Assembly (NCBI GenBank): GCA_963734575.1
Contig: CAVTHT010000012.1
Coordinates: 62,001 to 126,000 of the forward strand
DNA length: 64,000 nucleotides
From: CAIWHR01 sp963734575
GTDB lineage: Bacteria; Pseudomonadota; Gammaproteobacteria; Burkholderiales; Casimicrobiaceae
Direction: 5' to 3'
This document shows, piece by piece, positions 27,441-38,243 of this stretch (the first letter of the stretch is position 1; each line of letters opens with the position of its first letter). Under the pieces are notes generated by a model that saw only the letters and a program-made list of their open reading frames with translations, was not told the origin of the DNA and searched no databases. A program made the position numbers and the translations under genes.

Positions 27441-27965
27441 ATGACCTCACTCCATACCCTTCCGGCATTCGGGCCCGACGGGATCCTGCACGTCGTGGTC
27501 GAAGCGCCCCGCGGCGCCACCGTGAAGCCCGTCTACGATCCGGACATGGGCGTGTTCACGGTCGCGCGCGCCTTGCCGCTGGGGCTCGGCTATCCCTTCG
27601 ACTGGGGCTTCGTGCCTGGGACGCGCGCCGAGGATGGCGATCCGGTCGACGCCCTCGTGCTGCACGATGCCGCGAGCTTTCCGGGTGCAGTGCTGAAGTG
27701 CCATCCGCTCGGTCTGCTCAAGCTCGATCAGAGAAGCGGCGATGGCGACGAACGTGAAGCCAACCACCGGCTGGTCGCGCTGCCCACGTGGCACGACCGG
27801 CTCGGCATCGTCGATCGCGTCGACAAGCTCCCACAGCGCCTGCGGGAAGAGATCGAGCAGTTCTTCCTCAGCACCACGTTCTTCACCGGCAAGGATGCGC
27901 GACTGCGCGGCTGGGACGATGCGGAGGCAGCGCTCGCCTTCGTGCGCCAGCGGATCGTTACCTGA
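27441..27965 (+). CDS. Inorganic pyrophosphatase (family I)
   Basis: The protein has 174 residues, close to the usual 175. It hydrolyses pyrophosphate to phosphate with Mg2+. The signature DGDPVDALVL holds the metal-binding Asp residues, preceded by GLGYPFDWGFVPGT. Compared with typical Ppa the N-terminus (MTSLHTLPAFGPDGILHVVV) is divergent, so it may be a second, specialised copy rather than the main cellular enzyme. It is intact. No operon partner is obvious; the ABC operon follows after about 108 bases. Confidence 0.88.
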   Translation: MTSLHTLPAFGPDGILHVVVEAPRGATVKPVYDPDMGVFTVARALPLGLGYPFDWGFVPGTRAEDGDPVDALVLHDAASFPGAVLKCHPLGLLKLDQRSGDGDEREANHRLVALPTWHDRLGIVDRVDKLPQRLREEIEQFFLSTTFFTGKDARLRGWDDAEAALAFVRQRIVT

Positions 27966-28072
27966 GCGCAACGCCGTCGCGTCGCGCCACATCCCTCTTC
28001 CGCCGCACCGTTGACGCGCCGCGGCGCCATGGCCGATGATGGCGGCCACCGCAAGAGGGAGGACACAAGATC

Positions 28073-29092
28073 ATGACTTCGCGTCGATGGTTCTGCATCG
28101 GCCTGCTGGCGTGCGCCGCGAGCGCCGGTGCGGGCGCGCAACAGCTCAACGTCATCTGCAGCGTGCAGGCCGACTGGTGCACGGCCATGGCCAATGAATT
28201 CCAGCGTGAGACGGGCGTCAAGGTCGGGCTCACGCTGAAGGGTTCCGGCGAATCGATGGCGCAGCTCGCCGCCGAGAAGGCCAACCCCAAGCTCGACGTG
28301 TGGTTCGGCGGCACCGGCGACCCGCACCTGCAGGCCGCCGAGCTCGATCTCACGCAGCAATATCGCTCGCCCATGCTCGACCAGCTGCAGCCATGGGCGC
28401 GGCGGCAGGCCGAGCAGTCCGGATACAAGACGGTTGGCCTGTACCTCGGCGCGCTCGGGCTCGGCTACAACACGGAGCTCCTCGCGAAGAAGCGGTTGTC
28501 GCCGCCGGCATGCTGGAAGGATCTCGCCAAGCCGGAATACGCGGGCGACGTGCAGATGGCCAACCCCAACGCGTCCGGAACGGCGTACACGGCGATTGCC
28601 ACGCTGGTGCAGGTCTTCGGCGAGGAGGAAGCGTTCAAGCTGCTCGCCGCCATGCACAAGAACATCAGCAATTACTCGCGCCAGGGCGTCGGCCCGATCA
28701 AGGCCACCGCGCGCGGCGAGAACCTCATCGCCGTCGCATTCATCCATGACGTCGTCACCGAGGCGCAGGCCAACTTTCCCGTGAAGAGCGTCGCGCCGTG
28801 CGAGGGCACCGGCTACGAGATCGGGTCGATCTCGATCGTCAAGGGTGCGCGCAATCTCGACACTGCGAAGAAATTCGTCGACTGGGCGCTCACCCCGAAG
28901 GCGCAGGCGCTGGGCGCGCAGAGCAAGCAGTTCCAGATACCGTCGAACGTGAATTCGCCGGTATCGCCGCTGTCGCCGAAGGTGGCCGAGATCAAGCTCA
29001 TCAATTACGACTTCGCCAAGTACGGCTCCGCGGCGGAGCGCAAGCGTCTGCTCGAGCGGTGGGACCGCGAGGTCGCGAGCCTGCCGCGCTAG
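28073..29092 (+). CDS. ABC transporter substrate-binding protein, ferric-iron type (copy 1)
   Basis: The protein has 339 residues. A signal peptide ends near GAGAQQ (about residue 23). The mature part begins LNVICSVQADWCTAMANEFQ and carries AEKANPKLDVWFGG and LGALGLGYNTELLAKK, typical of the Fbp/iron(III)-thiamine binding-protein group. A strong GGGAGGA precedes the start. It shares many motifs with the next gene and feeds the same permease and ATPase. Ligands in this group include ferric iron, phosphonates and other small anions; the actual ligand is not determined. Confidence 0.93.
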   Translation: MTSRRWFCIGLLACAASAGAGAQQLNVICSVQADWCTAMANEFQRETGVKVGLTLKGSGESMAQLAAEKANPKLDVWFGGTGDPHLQAAELDLTQQYRSPMLDQLQPWARRQAEQSGYKTVGLYLGALGLGYNTELLAKKRLSPPACWKDLAKPEYAGDVQMANPNASGTAYTAIATLVQVFGEEEAFKLLAAMHKNISNYSRQGVGPIKATARGENLIAVAFIHDVVTEAQANFPVKSVAPCEGTGYEIGSISIVKGARNLDTAKKFVDWALTPKAQALGAQSKQFQIPSNVNSPVSPLSPKVAEIKLINYDFAKYGSAAERKRLLERWDREVASLPR

Positions 29093-29103
29093 GCATCATC
29101 CTC

Positions 29104-30173
29104 GTGCGCCCCGGTCATCGGCTGCGGTTCGGCCGCCTGCGCGCCGTCGGCGCGGTCGTGCGCTGGCTTGGTTGCGTGCTGCTGCTCGTGCCCGGCGGGC
29201 CTGCCTTGGCGCAGGGGCAGCTCAACCTGTACTGCAGCTCGCCCAACACGGCATGGTGCCAGGGCATGGCCGTCGGCTTCGAGCGGCAGACCCGAACGCA
29301 CGTGTCGGTGGTGCAGAAGGCGACGGGCGAGCTGCTTGCGCAGGTCAAGGCGGAACGTGCCAATCCTCGCGGCGACGTGTGGTGGGCCGGTCCTGCGGAC
29401 GCGTTCCTGCAGGCCGCCGAGGAAGATCTGCTCGAGACGTATGCCTCGCCGAACGTCGCGCAACTGCACGACTGGGCGCGGCGCATCAGCGAGATCTCGG
29501 GCAATCGCGTCGCCGGCGTCTACGGCGGCATCCTCGCGCTCGGCTACAACACCGAGCTCATGGCGAAGAAGAAGCTGCCGGTCCCGCGGTGCTGGAAGGA
29601 TCTCGTCGATCCGGTCTATCGCAACGAGATCATGCTCGGCAACCCCAACAGCTCGGGCACCGCGTACCTCATGCTGGCGACGATCGTGCAGGTCTTCGGC
29701 GAGGACGAGGCCTTCCGCTACCTGCGCACGCTGCACGCCAACGTGAACGCCTACGCACGTTCGGGCATCGGCCCCATGACCGCGGTGAAGCAGGGCGAGA
29801 CGGCGATCGGCAGCTCGGTCCTGCATGGCGTGATCAACGAGATCGCGCAGGGCTATCCGGTGCGACCCGTGCTGCCGTGCGAAGGCGTCGGCTATGAAGT
29901 GGGCTCGATGGCCATCGTGAAAGGCGCACGCAACCTGGACAATGCCAAGAAGTTCTACGATTGGGCGCTGACCGCGGAGGCACAGAAGATCGGGCTCGAC
30001 GTGAAGGAGTACGCGATTCCCACCAATCGCAGCGTGCCGTTGCCGCCGATGGTCCCCAACCTCGCGGAGGTCAAGGTCATCGCCTACGATTTCGCGAAGT
30101 ACGGCTCGAGCGTCACACGCGCAAGCGCCTGCTCGAGCGCTGGGAGCGCGAGATCAACGCCAGCGTCAAGTGA
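29104..30173 (+). CDS. ABC transporter substrate-binding protein, ferric-iron type (copy 2, one frameshift)
   Basis: The protein has about 355 residues and starts at GTG 29104, eleven bases after copy 1. The N-terminus is a signal sequence (VRWLGCVLLLVPGGPALAQG), then LNLYCSSPNTAWCQGMAVGF, clearly a paralogue of copy 1, with YNTELMAKKKLPVPRCWKDL in common. One indel near 30,112 moves the end to another frame, giving RLLERWEREINASVK and a TGA that overlaps the permease ATG. Two tandem binding proteins before one permease suggest different ligands or affinities. Confidence 0.9.
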
Positions 30174-32452
30174 TGACCGGCTCGGCGGTCGTGCCGCAGG
30201 CCGGAGTGCCCGCCCGCGCCCCGCTCGCTTTCGCAAGCCGCGCCCAGCGCGCTCTCCTCGCGTGGTTTGCCCTCGGCGCCGCCGGTTTCGCGCTGCTGCC
30301 GTGGTACATGCTGCAGGACAGCGTCTTCGCCGGCGCGTGGCTCGCGGCGTTCACGGCCAAGGACAACGCGCCGGCGCTGTGGCAGGCCGCTCTCCACGGG
30401 CGCGGCTGGCTGTGGCCGCTCGGCATCCTCCTCGCGCTCGTGCTCCCGGTGACGCTGCTGCCGCTGCGGCCGCGACGCCGCGCGACGCGCTCTCGTCGTC
30501 CTGGGCCTTGCCGGCTTCGCGTATTTCTTCGCGCAGGGTTTCGCGATCGGCGCCACGGGCTGGTCCTTCGACTTCCTCGGCCGCGCTGTTCGGACCGCTC
30601 CCGGCCGGCCAATACGGAATGGGCTTCGGCGCGCTGTGCATGGTCACGGCGTTCGGCATGATCTTCGCGCTGGGCGTCGCGGGGCTCGGCTATTTCAAGG
30701 GCGACGCGTTCGTCGCCGGCAGCGTCGTCACCGTGGCCGTGCTGGTCGCGGTGTTCACGTTCTTCCCGGTGCTCCGGATCCTCCAGTCGTCGGTGGAGGA
30801 CGCCTCGGGGGCCTTCGCGCCCTCCACGCTCTTCTCGCGCTTGCTGACCGAGAAGGTCTGGGGACTCGCCTGTCTCAGCGGTCCCCGGCGCTGCGGTGTC
30901 GCATGGAATACGCTGGTGCTCGCGTTCACCTGCGCCGTGTGCTGCACGGCGCTTGGCCTCGCGTTCGCGCTGATCGCGACGCGTACGCGCGTTTCGCTAC
31001 AAGCGGGTGCTGCGCACGCTGTCGGTGCTGCCGATCATCACGCCGCCGTTCGTGATCGGTCTCGGCCTGATCCTGATCTTCGGGCGCTCCGGGGTCATCA
31101 ACCAGCTGCTCGAATATGCCTTCGGCGTGCAGCCGGGGCGCTGGATCTACGGCATGCAGGGCGTGCTGCTCGCGCAGGTGTTCGCCTTCACGCCCATCGC
31201 GTTCCTGGTGCTCATCGGCGTGGTCGAAGGCGTGTCGCCCAGCATGGAGGAAGCGGCCCAGACGCTGCGCGCGAGTCCATGGCGCACCTTCGCCGACATC
31301 TCGCTGCCGCTCATGCGCCCGGGTCTCGCCAACGCGTTCCTGGTGAGCTTCATCGAGTCGATCGCCGACTTCGGAAACCCGATCGTGCTCGGCGGCAACT
31401 TCGGCGTGCTCTCGACGGAGATCTTCTTCTCGGTCGTGGGCGCGCAACTCGACCAGGGCCGCGCCGCGACGCTGGGCATCCTGCTCCTGCTGTTCGCGCT
31501 GGCGGCCTTCTTCGCGCAGCGCTGGGTGCTCGGTCGCAAGGTCTACACGGCGGTCGCCGGCAAGGGAGACGCGGGACTGCCCACGCCGTTGCCCGCGATG
31601 GTGCGCCGCATCTGCTATGCCGTGGCCATTCCATGGGCGGTGCTCACGCTCGCGATCTACGCGATGTCGCTCTTCGGCGGGTTCGTCGAGACGTGGGGCC
31701 GCGACTACACCCCGACGCTGCGTCACTACAGCAAGGCCTTCGCCATCGAGTGGGGCGCGCACGGCCTCATCTGGTCCGGGACGGCGTGGAGCTCCTTCTG
31801 GACGACGATCCGGCTGTCCGCCATCGCTGCTCCGCTCACCGCGGCGCTGGGGATTCTCTCGGCGTATCTCCTCACGCGGCAGAAGTTCGTGGGGCAGTCG
31901 GCGTTCGAGTTCGGCACCCTGCTCTCCTTCGCCATCCCCGGCACCGTGATCGGCGTCTCGTACATCCTCGCCTTCAACGTGCCGCCGATCGAGATCACCG
32001 GCACGGGCATCGTGCTGGTGGTGTGCTTCATCTTTCGCAACATGCCGGTGGGGGTGCGCGCGGGCATGGCATCCATGACCCAGATCGATCGCAGCCTGGA
32101 CGAGGCATCGACGACGCTCGGCGCGCGCGGCGCGACGACGCTGCGCCGGGTCATCCTTCCCCTGCTGAAGCCCGCCATCGTGGCGGCGCTGGTGTACAGC
32201 TTCGTGCGCGCGGTCACGACGGTTTCGGCGGTGATCTTCCTCGTCTCCGCCGAGTACGAGATGGCCACGACGTACATCATCAACCGCGTCACCAACGGCG
32301 ACTACGGCGTCGCCATCGCCTACTGCTCGGTGCTGATCGTGCTGATGCTGGCGACCATCTGGCTGATCCAGTTCGTCGTCGGCGAGCGCCGTCTCGGTCG
32401 CCGCACGGTGGCCGCGCCGGGCATCGGCGCGCTCGGGCGCAACGCAGCGTGA
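30170..32452 (+). CDS. ABC transporter fused permease, SfuB/FbpB-like (about three frameshifts)
   Basis: Across frames the protein has about 760 residues and two sets of about six helices, the duplicated layout of ferric-type permeases. EAA loops are visible as EEAAQTLRASPWRTFADI in the first half and DEASTTLGARGATTLRRV in the second; these contact the ATPase. Frame changes lie near 30,485, 30,585 and 31,000, all in the N-terminal third, while the rest is one clean frame. ATG 30170 overlaps the preceding stop. It forms an operon with the two binding proteins and the ATPase. Confidence 0.9.
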
Positions 32453-32462
32453 GGCAAGTTCG

Positions 32463-33520
32463 ATGAAGGCGGCTCCGATCGAGTTCCAGCAGGTCACCAA
32501 GGACTACGGCGACGTCACGGCCGTGCGCGACGTGTCCTTCCGCATCGAGGCGCGCACGCTCGTCACGCTGCTCGGGCCCTCGGGCTGCGGCAAGACCACG
32601 ATCCTGCGCATGATCGCCGGACTGGAGCTCCCCACGCGCGGGCGCATTCGCATCGGCGACGAAGACGTGACGCAGGTACCCGCGGCCGACCGCGACGTGT
32701 CGATGGTGTTCCAGAGCTACGCGCTCTTCCCCCACATGTCGGTGCTCGACAACGTGAGCTACGGTCTCGTCGTCTCCGGCCTCGCCCGTGCGCCGGCGCA
32801 CGAGAGGGCGCACGCGGCGCTCGCGACGGTGGGGCTCACCGGGCTGGACCAGCGGCTGCCCTCCGAGCTTTCAGGCGGCCAGCAGCAGCGCGTGGCGGTG
32901 GCGCGCGCACTCGTGCTCGAGCCTTCGGTGCTGCTCTTCGACGAGCCGCTGTCGAACCTCGACGCGCGCCTGCGGCGGCAGATGCGCGAGGAGATCCGCG
33001 ACCTGCAGCAGCGCCTCGGTCTCACGGTCGTGTACGTGACCCACGACCAGTCCGAGGCGCTCGCCGTCTCGGACCGCATCATCGTGATGGACAGGGCGGT
33101 GATCGCCCAGTCCGGCAGCCCGCGCGAGCTGTACGCGCTGCCGCGCGATGCCTTCGTGGCGACCTTCATGGGCGAAGCGAACCGCGCGCGCGGCATGCTG
33201 GTGCGCGAGGATGACCTGCACGGCGCCGTGCAGCTCGGGCCGCTCAACATCCGCGTCGCCCATCGCGGCCTGCCGGCGGGCGAAGTCGAAGTCGCGATCC
33301 GTCCCGAAGCCGTGCTGCTCGAGTGCGCCGGCGAACGTCGCCGCTCGGCGGCACCGTGCGCAAGGCGGCCTATCTCGGCGGCGTCATGGAATACACGGTC
33401 GAGTCCCCGCTCGGCAACCTGTTCGTGATCGATCCGAACGTCGATGCTGCACGCGCCATCGGCTCGCAGGTCGGCATCACGCTCGCTCCCCGGGGGGTCA
33501 TTCCCCTGCCGCTGGCATGA
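32463..33520 (+). CDS. ABC transporter ATP-binding protein, FbpC-like (one frameshift)
   Basis: The protein has about 352 residues. The nucleotide-binding domain has Walker A GPSGCGKTT at about residue 38, the signature LSGGQQQR, Walker B VLLFDEPLSNLD and the switch His in THDQSEAL. The C-terminal TOBE domain follows; an indel near 33,345 puts the last 55 residues (GGTVRKAAYLGGVMEYTVES) in another frame. The start lies 10 bases after the permease stop. Its stop overlaps the start of the inositol-phosphatase-like gene, which is unusual company. Confidence 0.93.
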
Positions 33521-34301
33521 GTCTTTCGACCCGCGACATCGATGCCCGTGAAGCCGTGGCACGCGACCTCGCACAGGAGGCGGGTGCCCTGGCGCTGCGC
33601 TACTTCCATCGCGACCTCGACTATCACCTGCGAGTCGAAGGGTCCGCAGGACTGGGTGAGCGAAGCCGATCGCGCGGTCGAGGACCTCGTGCGCACGACG
33701 ATCGCGCGCCACTTTCCCGGCGATCACCTGCTGGGCGAGGAGGCCGGCGGCAGCGTCGGCGCGCACAGCTGGGTGGTCGATCCGATCGACGGCACGATCA
33801 ACTTCGTGCACGGCGTGCGCTACTGGTGCATCTCGATCGCCTTCATCGCCGAGGGCGTGCGCGAGATCGGCGATCGTGCACGATCCGTCGCTCGGAGAGA
33901 TGTTCCGCGCGCGCCGCGGCGCCGGCGCCTGGTGTGGCAGCGAGCGCCTGCGCGTGTCGTCGTGCACCGCGCTCGACCAGGCGCTGGTGGTGGCGGGCTA
34001 CGTGCCGCGCCACGGCCTCGACGAGCATCTCGAGCTGCGCCGGCGCCTCCTCGATGCCGGCATCGCGGTGAAGGACATGGGGGCCGGCGCATTGATGCTC
34101 GCCCACGTCGCGGCGGGCCGCTACGACGCCTTCTACGAGCCGCACATGCATCCGTGGGACGCCGTTGCGGGTCTACTGCTGATCGAGGAAGCCGGCGGAC
34201 GCGTGGCGCCTTATCCGGGCCCCGGCGGCCTCGCCGTCGGTGGCGTGGTGATCGCGTCCGCGCCGGCGATCTTCGATCCGCTGCGGGCGCTGATCACCTA
34301 G
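33517..34301 (+). CDS. Inositol monophosphatase family protein (two frameshifts)
   Basis: The product is about 261 residues. The metal-binding motifs are intact across frames: GDHLLGEEAGG, then VDPIDGTINFVHG (the DPxDGT signature) and HPWDAVAGLLLIEEAGG at the C-terminal Asp site. Members dephosphorylate inositol phosphates, PAP or related sugar phosphates with Mg2+. Shifts occur near 33,645 and 33,868. ATG 33517 overlaps the ABC ATPase stop. HisN-like or SuhB-like activity cannot be separated from sequence alone. Confidence 0.9.
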
Positions 34302-34330
34302 GACGCGGGGCGCGGCGCACCCGCGTGCCA

Positions 34331-36042
34331 TCACGGCACGCCGCAGAACACGGGTCCCTCGACCATCCAGCCGCGCGCGACCGTCGCGGCGATCTCGCTG
34401 CGACTCGTCAGGTAGCGGTGGTTCGCCTCGCCGCCCATGCCGTTGTTGTAAAGGCGGATCACCGGAATGCGATCCGCCGGGCAATCGCCGGCGAGCACCG
34501 GTAACGCGTTGAACGCGATGCCCTCGTAGGTCCATGCGGGATTGCCGCGCACGAGTGCGCATTCCTGCGCGTCGTTGGTGTAGAAGTGCGAATCGGGCCC
34601 GATGCCCGGCGTGCCGAAGAAGCGGCACGTCGCGACGCCATTCGGCGACCCTGCCGGCCACGCCTTGAAGGCATAGCCGGTGCGATTCCAGCCGCGCACG
34701 AGGTCACCGGCGTCGAGCATCGCCGCTTCCTCGGGGAAGGCCGTGATGAAGTAGTGATCCTTCGCCGGGCGGTAGAACTCCGTCACGATGCTCTCGGACG
34801 GCGTCGGCGGTGCGGGCGCGGTGTAATCGATGATGCGTGTAGTCGTCGGCTCCGCCTGCGACGCTCTGCATGCGCGCGAGGCGCGCCCGCGCCAGCCGGT
34901 CGTCCTGCACGTGCGCCGCGAGGAACACGAGCGACCACGTGAAGATGTCCGGAGCGATGGCGAGGCTGAACTCGTTGTGCGCCACGCCGTTGAGCGCGAC
35001 CAGGATGCGCGAGCCGTCGAGCTGCCTGACGCCCTCCTCCGTCGCCGCGATCGGCGCCGTGGTGTCGGCCGTGCCGGCGATGCCGAGGAACGGCACGGTG
35101 ATCCCCGAAAGCCCATCCTGGTCGCGGCCGAACGCGGGGTAGAACGTCTGCCCGAAGTACGGGACGTACCCCACGACGGCCTTGATGCGCGGGTCGGTCA
35201 CGACGGTCTGCGACGATTCACCCACGCTCGTGGTGAGGCGCGCGCCCGTCAGCAGCAGGGACGACTCCGCCCCCAGGCTTCCGCCGAACGCGCCGATGCG
35301 ATCGGCGTCGACGTGCGCCGCAAACGCCGGATCGGCGAGGAGCTGGTCGATGGCGAGCTGCAGCGTGAGCGGCCGCAGCGCCTGCATGGCCACGAACGAC
35401 TTGAAGTTGAGCAGCGCAAAGACGACGTCGCGGAAATCCTCGAGCCGGACGTCGGCGATGCGCGCATCTCCCGGGAATGGCGCGACGACCGTGTAGCCAT
35501 AGCTCGCGAACACGCTGATCGCGGTGATGTAGTCGTTGGACAGCGGACTCCCGCCGAGTCCCGCGCTGAAGAGCAGCACCGGGTAGCGCGCCGCGGGATC
35601 TGCGAAGACCGGCGGCGCGGCGCCGGTCTGCATGTGGGGCACGGAACGGCCGTTCGGCAGCGCATAGTCCGGATACGGATTGGCCGTGCTCGTCGGATAG
35701 CAGACCAGCACGACATACGGGATGTGCTGCGTGGCGTAATCGCCGTACAGCTCGCGGTTGTCGGGCACCACGACGTCGAGCTGCAGCGTGTGTGCGGGAT
35801 CCGAGAGCAGATCCGTGACGTAGCGCGGGCCCTCGCGCGGCACGCCTTCCCAGTACGTCTGCACGTCGTCGCCGGGGGCGAGGCGCGTGAAGTCCTGGGC
35901 TACGTTCGAGCATCCGACCGGGTACGGGCCGGGGCCGAGCGGCGGCATCACGCGCGAGGCTGTCGGCGCTCGCACTGGCGGTCCAGCCCGCGCCGAAGGC
36001 GAGCAGGAGCGCGGCGAAGCGTAGGAAATGAAGTTTGGGCAT
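34331..36042 (-). CDS. Secreted alpha/beta hydrolase with C-terminal DUF5648-like domain (two frameshifts)
   Basis: The product is about 570 residues. The start ATG 36042 gives a signal peptide, MPKLHFLRFAALLLAFGAGW. After an indel near 35,960 comes a PAF-acetylhydrolase/dienelactone-hydrolase-like domain: YPVLLFSAGLGGSPLSNDY near residue 130 and the nucleophile elbow GAFGGSLGAES. HNEF likely carries the catalytic His. After an indel near 34,840 a second domain follows, with EFYRPAKDHYFITAFPEEA and GYAFKAWPAG, resembling DUF5648 lectin-like repeats. The enzyme should act outside the cytoplasm; substrate unknown. Confidence 0.78.
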
Positions 36043-36391
36043 GGGCACGTCTCCGCGTTGGGTCGATGCTGTCCAGCACATCCCGTTCCACCCCACGCGG
36101 GTCAGGCGCGCCGACGGGGATCCTCTTTGGCTAACGGGCCCGCGAACCGGGGCGTTGACGCGGCGCCGCCTTCCGCTGGGTGGTCAGTCGTGCGAAAGGC
36201 TATCGATGCAACAGGCGAACAGGCCAGACAGCGCCGCCATCCGCCGATGACAAGCGTGGTGGCCGCAGCTCGCAGCGAGCTAGATCGGTTGGAGACGCGG
36301 CGCGAGCGGACGGCCTGCCCGGCCGCGGCCGATCGCGATGATCGCACGCTGACCGCGGACCGTGGCGGGTGCGCGGCACCCGTCGCCGCGC
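36043..36391. other. Intergenic region, no gene seen
   Basis: These 349 bases lie between the hydrolase start and the acyl-CoA dehydrogenase stop, both on the minus strand. Open frames here have no ribosome site or recognisable domain. The hydrolase promoter should be inside, but no clear element can be named. Confidence 0.6.
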
Positions 36392-38203
36392 TCAGAACTG
36401 CTCGGCTGCGAGCTCCAGGACGGTCCCGGCGCCTTCGGTGACCGTGCGCGCCAGGCTTTGCGCCTGCGGCAGGATGTTCGCCATGTAGAACTGGGCGGTA
36501 ACGACTTTCGCGTGCAGGAAATTGGCGTCGCCGGTTCCCGCCGCGAGATGACGCGATGCGGCGAGCGCGCCACGCGCGAGCTGCCAGCCGCCGGTGACGA
36601 TTCCCCAGAGCTTGAGATAGGACACCGCGGCTGCATGCGCAACGCGCGGCTGCGCGCCGTAGGTCTCCACCATCCATGCGAGCGTGCGCTGCACGGCCTC
36701 GACGGCGGCGCCGAGGGCCTGGCCGATGTCGCTCAGCGCGGGGTCGCGCTTGGCCGCGCAGCGTCCTTCGCGAGCGCGTCCATCTCCGCGGCGACGGCTC
36801 GTGCCACGGCACCGGCGTCGCGCGCCGTCTTGCGGCCGATGAAGTCGTTCGCCTGGATGCCGGTCGTGCCCTCGTAGATCGTGATGATGCGGGCATCGCG
36901 GTAATGCTGTGCGGCGCCGGTCTCCTCGATGAAGCCCATGCCGCCGTGGACCTGGATGCCGAGGTACGCGACTTCCTGCGCGGTCTCGGTGCACCAGCCC
37001 TTGACGATCGGGATCATGAAATCGACGAACGCCTGCTTCCCGCGCCGGACCGCGGCATCGGGATGCCGGCGCGCGGCGTCCATCGCACCGGCGGTGACAT
37101 AGGCGACTGCGCGCATCGCTTCGGTGTATGCGCGCATCGTCATCAGCATGCGGCGGATATCCGGGTGCTCGATGATCGCGCCGCCTGTCGCGCTTCCGGT
37201 GCCTTCGAGCCCGACCGGCTTGCCCTGCACGCGATCGCGCGCGTAGCTCACGGCGCGCTGGTACGCCCGCTCGGCAATGCCGACGCCCTCGAGCCCGACC
37301 GAGAAGCGCGCGAGGTTCATCATGATGAACATGTACTCGAGGCCGCGGTTCTCCTCGCCCACGATATAGCCCGTCGCGCCGCCGTGATCGCCGTAGGCCA
37401 TCACGGCCGTGGGGCTCGCGTGGATGCCGAGCTTGTGCTCGAGCGACACGCAGTGCACGTCGTTGCGGGCGCCGAGCGAACCGTCCTCGTTCACCAGGTA
37501 CTTCGGCACCACGAACAGCGAAATGCCTTTCACGCCCTGCCGGCGCGTCGGGCGTGCGGGCCAGCACGAGATGGATGATGTTGTCGGTGTAGTCGTGCTC
37601 GCCGAAGGTGATGAAGATCTTCTGCCCGAACAGCCTGTACGTGCCGTCCGGCTGCGGCACCGCGCGCGTACGCACGGCCGCGAGGTCGGAGCCCGCCTGC
37701 GGCTCCGTCAGGTTCATGGTGCCGGTCCAGGTGCCGGCCACCATCTTCGGCAGGTACGAGAGCTTGAGCTCGTCGGAGCCGCGCAGCTCGATCGCCTCGA
37801 TCGCACCCTGGGTCAGCAGCGGGCACAGGTCGAACGCGAGGTTCGCCGCGTGCCACATCTCCTCCACCGCCGTGGCGAGGAGTTGCGGCAGGCCCTGCCC
37901 GCCGAACTCCGGATTCTTGGTGAGTCCGTTCCAGCCGTTGTCGCAGTACTGGCGGTACGCTTCCTTGAATCCCGCGGGCGTCCGCACGGTGCCGTCCTCC
38001 AGCCGGCGCGCGCCTTCACGGTCGCCGCTCGCGTTGAGCGGATCGAGCACGTTGGTGGCGAACTTCGACGCCTCCTCGAGGATCGCCGCGGCGACGTCGG
38101 GGGTGGCTTCCTCGAACCCGGGCAGCTTCGCCACATCGTCGAGGCCGGCGAGCTCGGTCAGTACGAACTGGATCTCCGCGAGAGGGGCGCGATACGTGCT
38201 CAT
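36392..38203 (-). CDS. Acyl-CoA dehydrogenase, DmdC-like (two frameshifts)
   Basis: The product is about 604 residues. It belongs to the long acyl-CoA dehydrogenases with an extra C-terminal domain, often annotated as 3-methylmercaptopropionyl-CoA dehydrogenase. Key parts are MNLTEPQAGSDLAAVRTRA with the substrate/FAD motif, YEGTTGIQANDFIGRKT with the region of the catalytic base, and QVHGGMGFIEE. Shifts near 37,540 and 36,755 cancel out, so N- and C-terminal parts share one frame. EtfA and EtfB genes, its electron acceptor, lie upstream on the same strand. The true acyl substrate is unknown. Confidence 0.93.
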   Translation of the reverse strand: MSTYRAPLAEIQFVLTELAGLDDVAKLPGFEEATPDVAAAILEEASKFATNVLDPLNASGDREGARRLEDGTVRTPAGFKEAYRQYCDNGWNGLTKNPEFGGQGLPQLLATAVEEMWHAANLAFDLCPLLTQGAIEAIELRGSDELKLSYLPKMVAGTWTGTMNLTEPQAGSDLAAVRTRAVPQPDGTYRLFGQKIFITFGEHDYTDNIIHLVLARTPDAPAGRERHFAVRGAEVPGERGRFARRPQRRALRVARAQARHPREPHGRDGLRRSRRRDGLYRGRGEPRPRVHVHHDEPRALLGRARGRRHCRAGVPARRELRARSRAGQAGRARRHRKRDRRRDHRAPGYPPHADDDARIHRSDARSRLCHRRCDGRRAPASRCRGPAREAGVRRFHDPDRQGLVHRDRAGSRVPRHPGPRRHGLHRGDRRRTALPRCPHHHDLRGHDRHPGERLHRPQDGARRRCRGTSRRRGDGRAREGRCAAKRDPALSDIGQALGAAVEAVQRTLAWMVETYGAQPRVAHAAAVSYLKLWGIVTGGWQLARGALAASRHLAAGTGDANFLHAKVVTAQFYMANILPQAQSLARTVTEGAGTVLELAAEQF

Positions 38204-38243
38204 GGGTGCACCATCCTGAATGCGCGACGTCGGTGCGACGCGC

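Noticed and set aside
28798..32466. One 1,222-codon plus-strand frame spanning the ABC operon
   Set aside because: It joins an out-of-frame part of binding protein 1, most of binding protein 2 and pieces of the permease. Separate starts, overlapping stops and family lengths show these are individual genes with indels.
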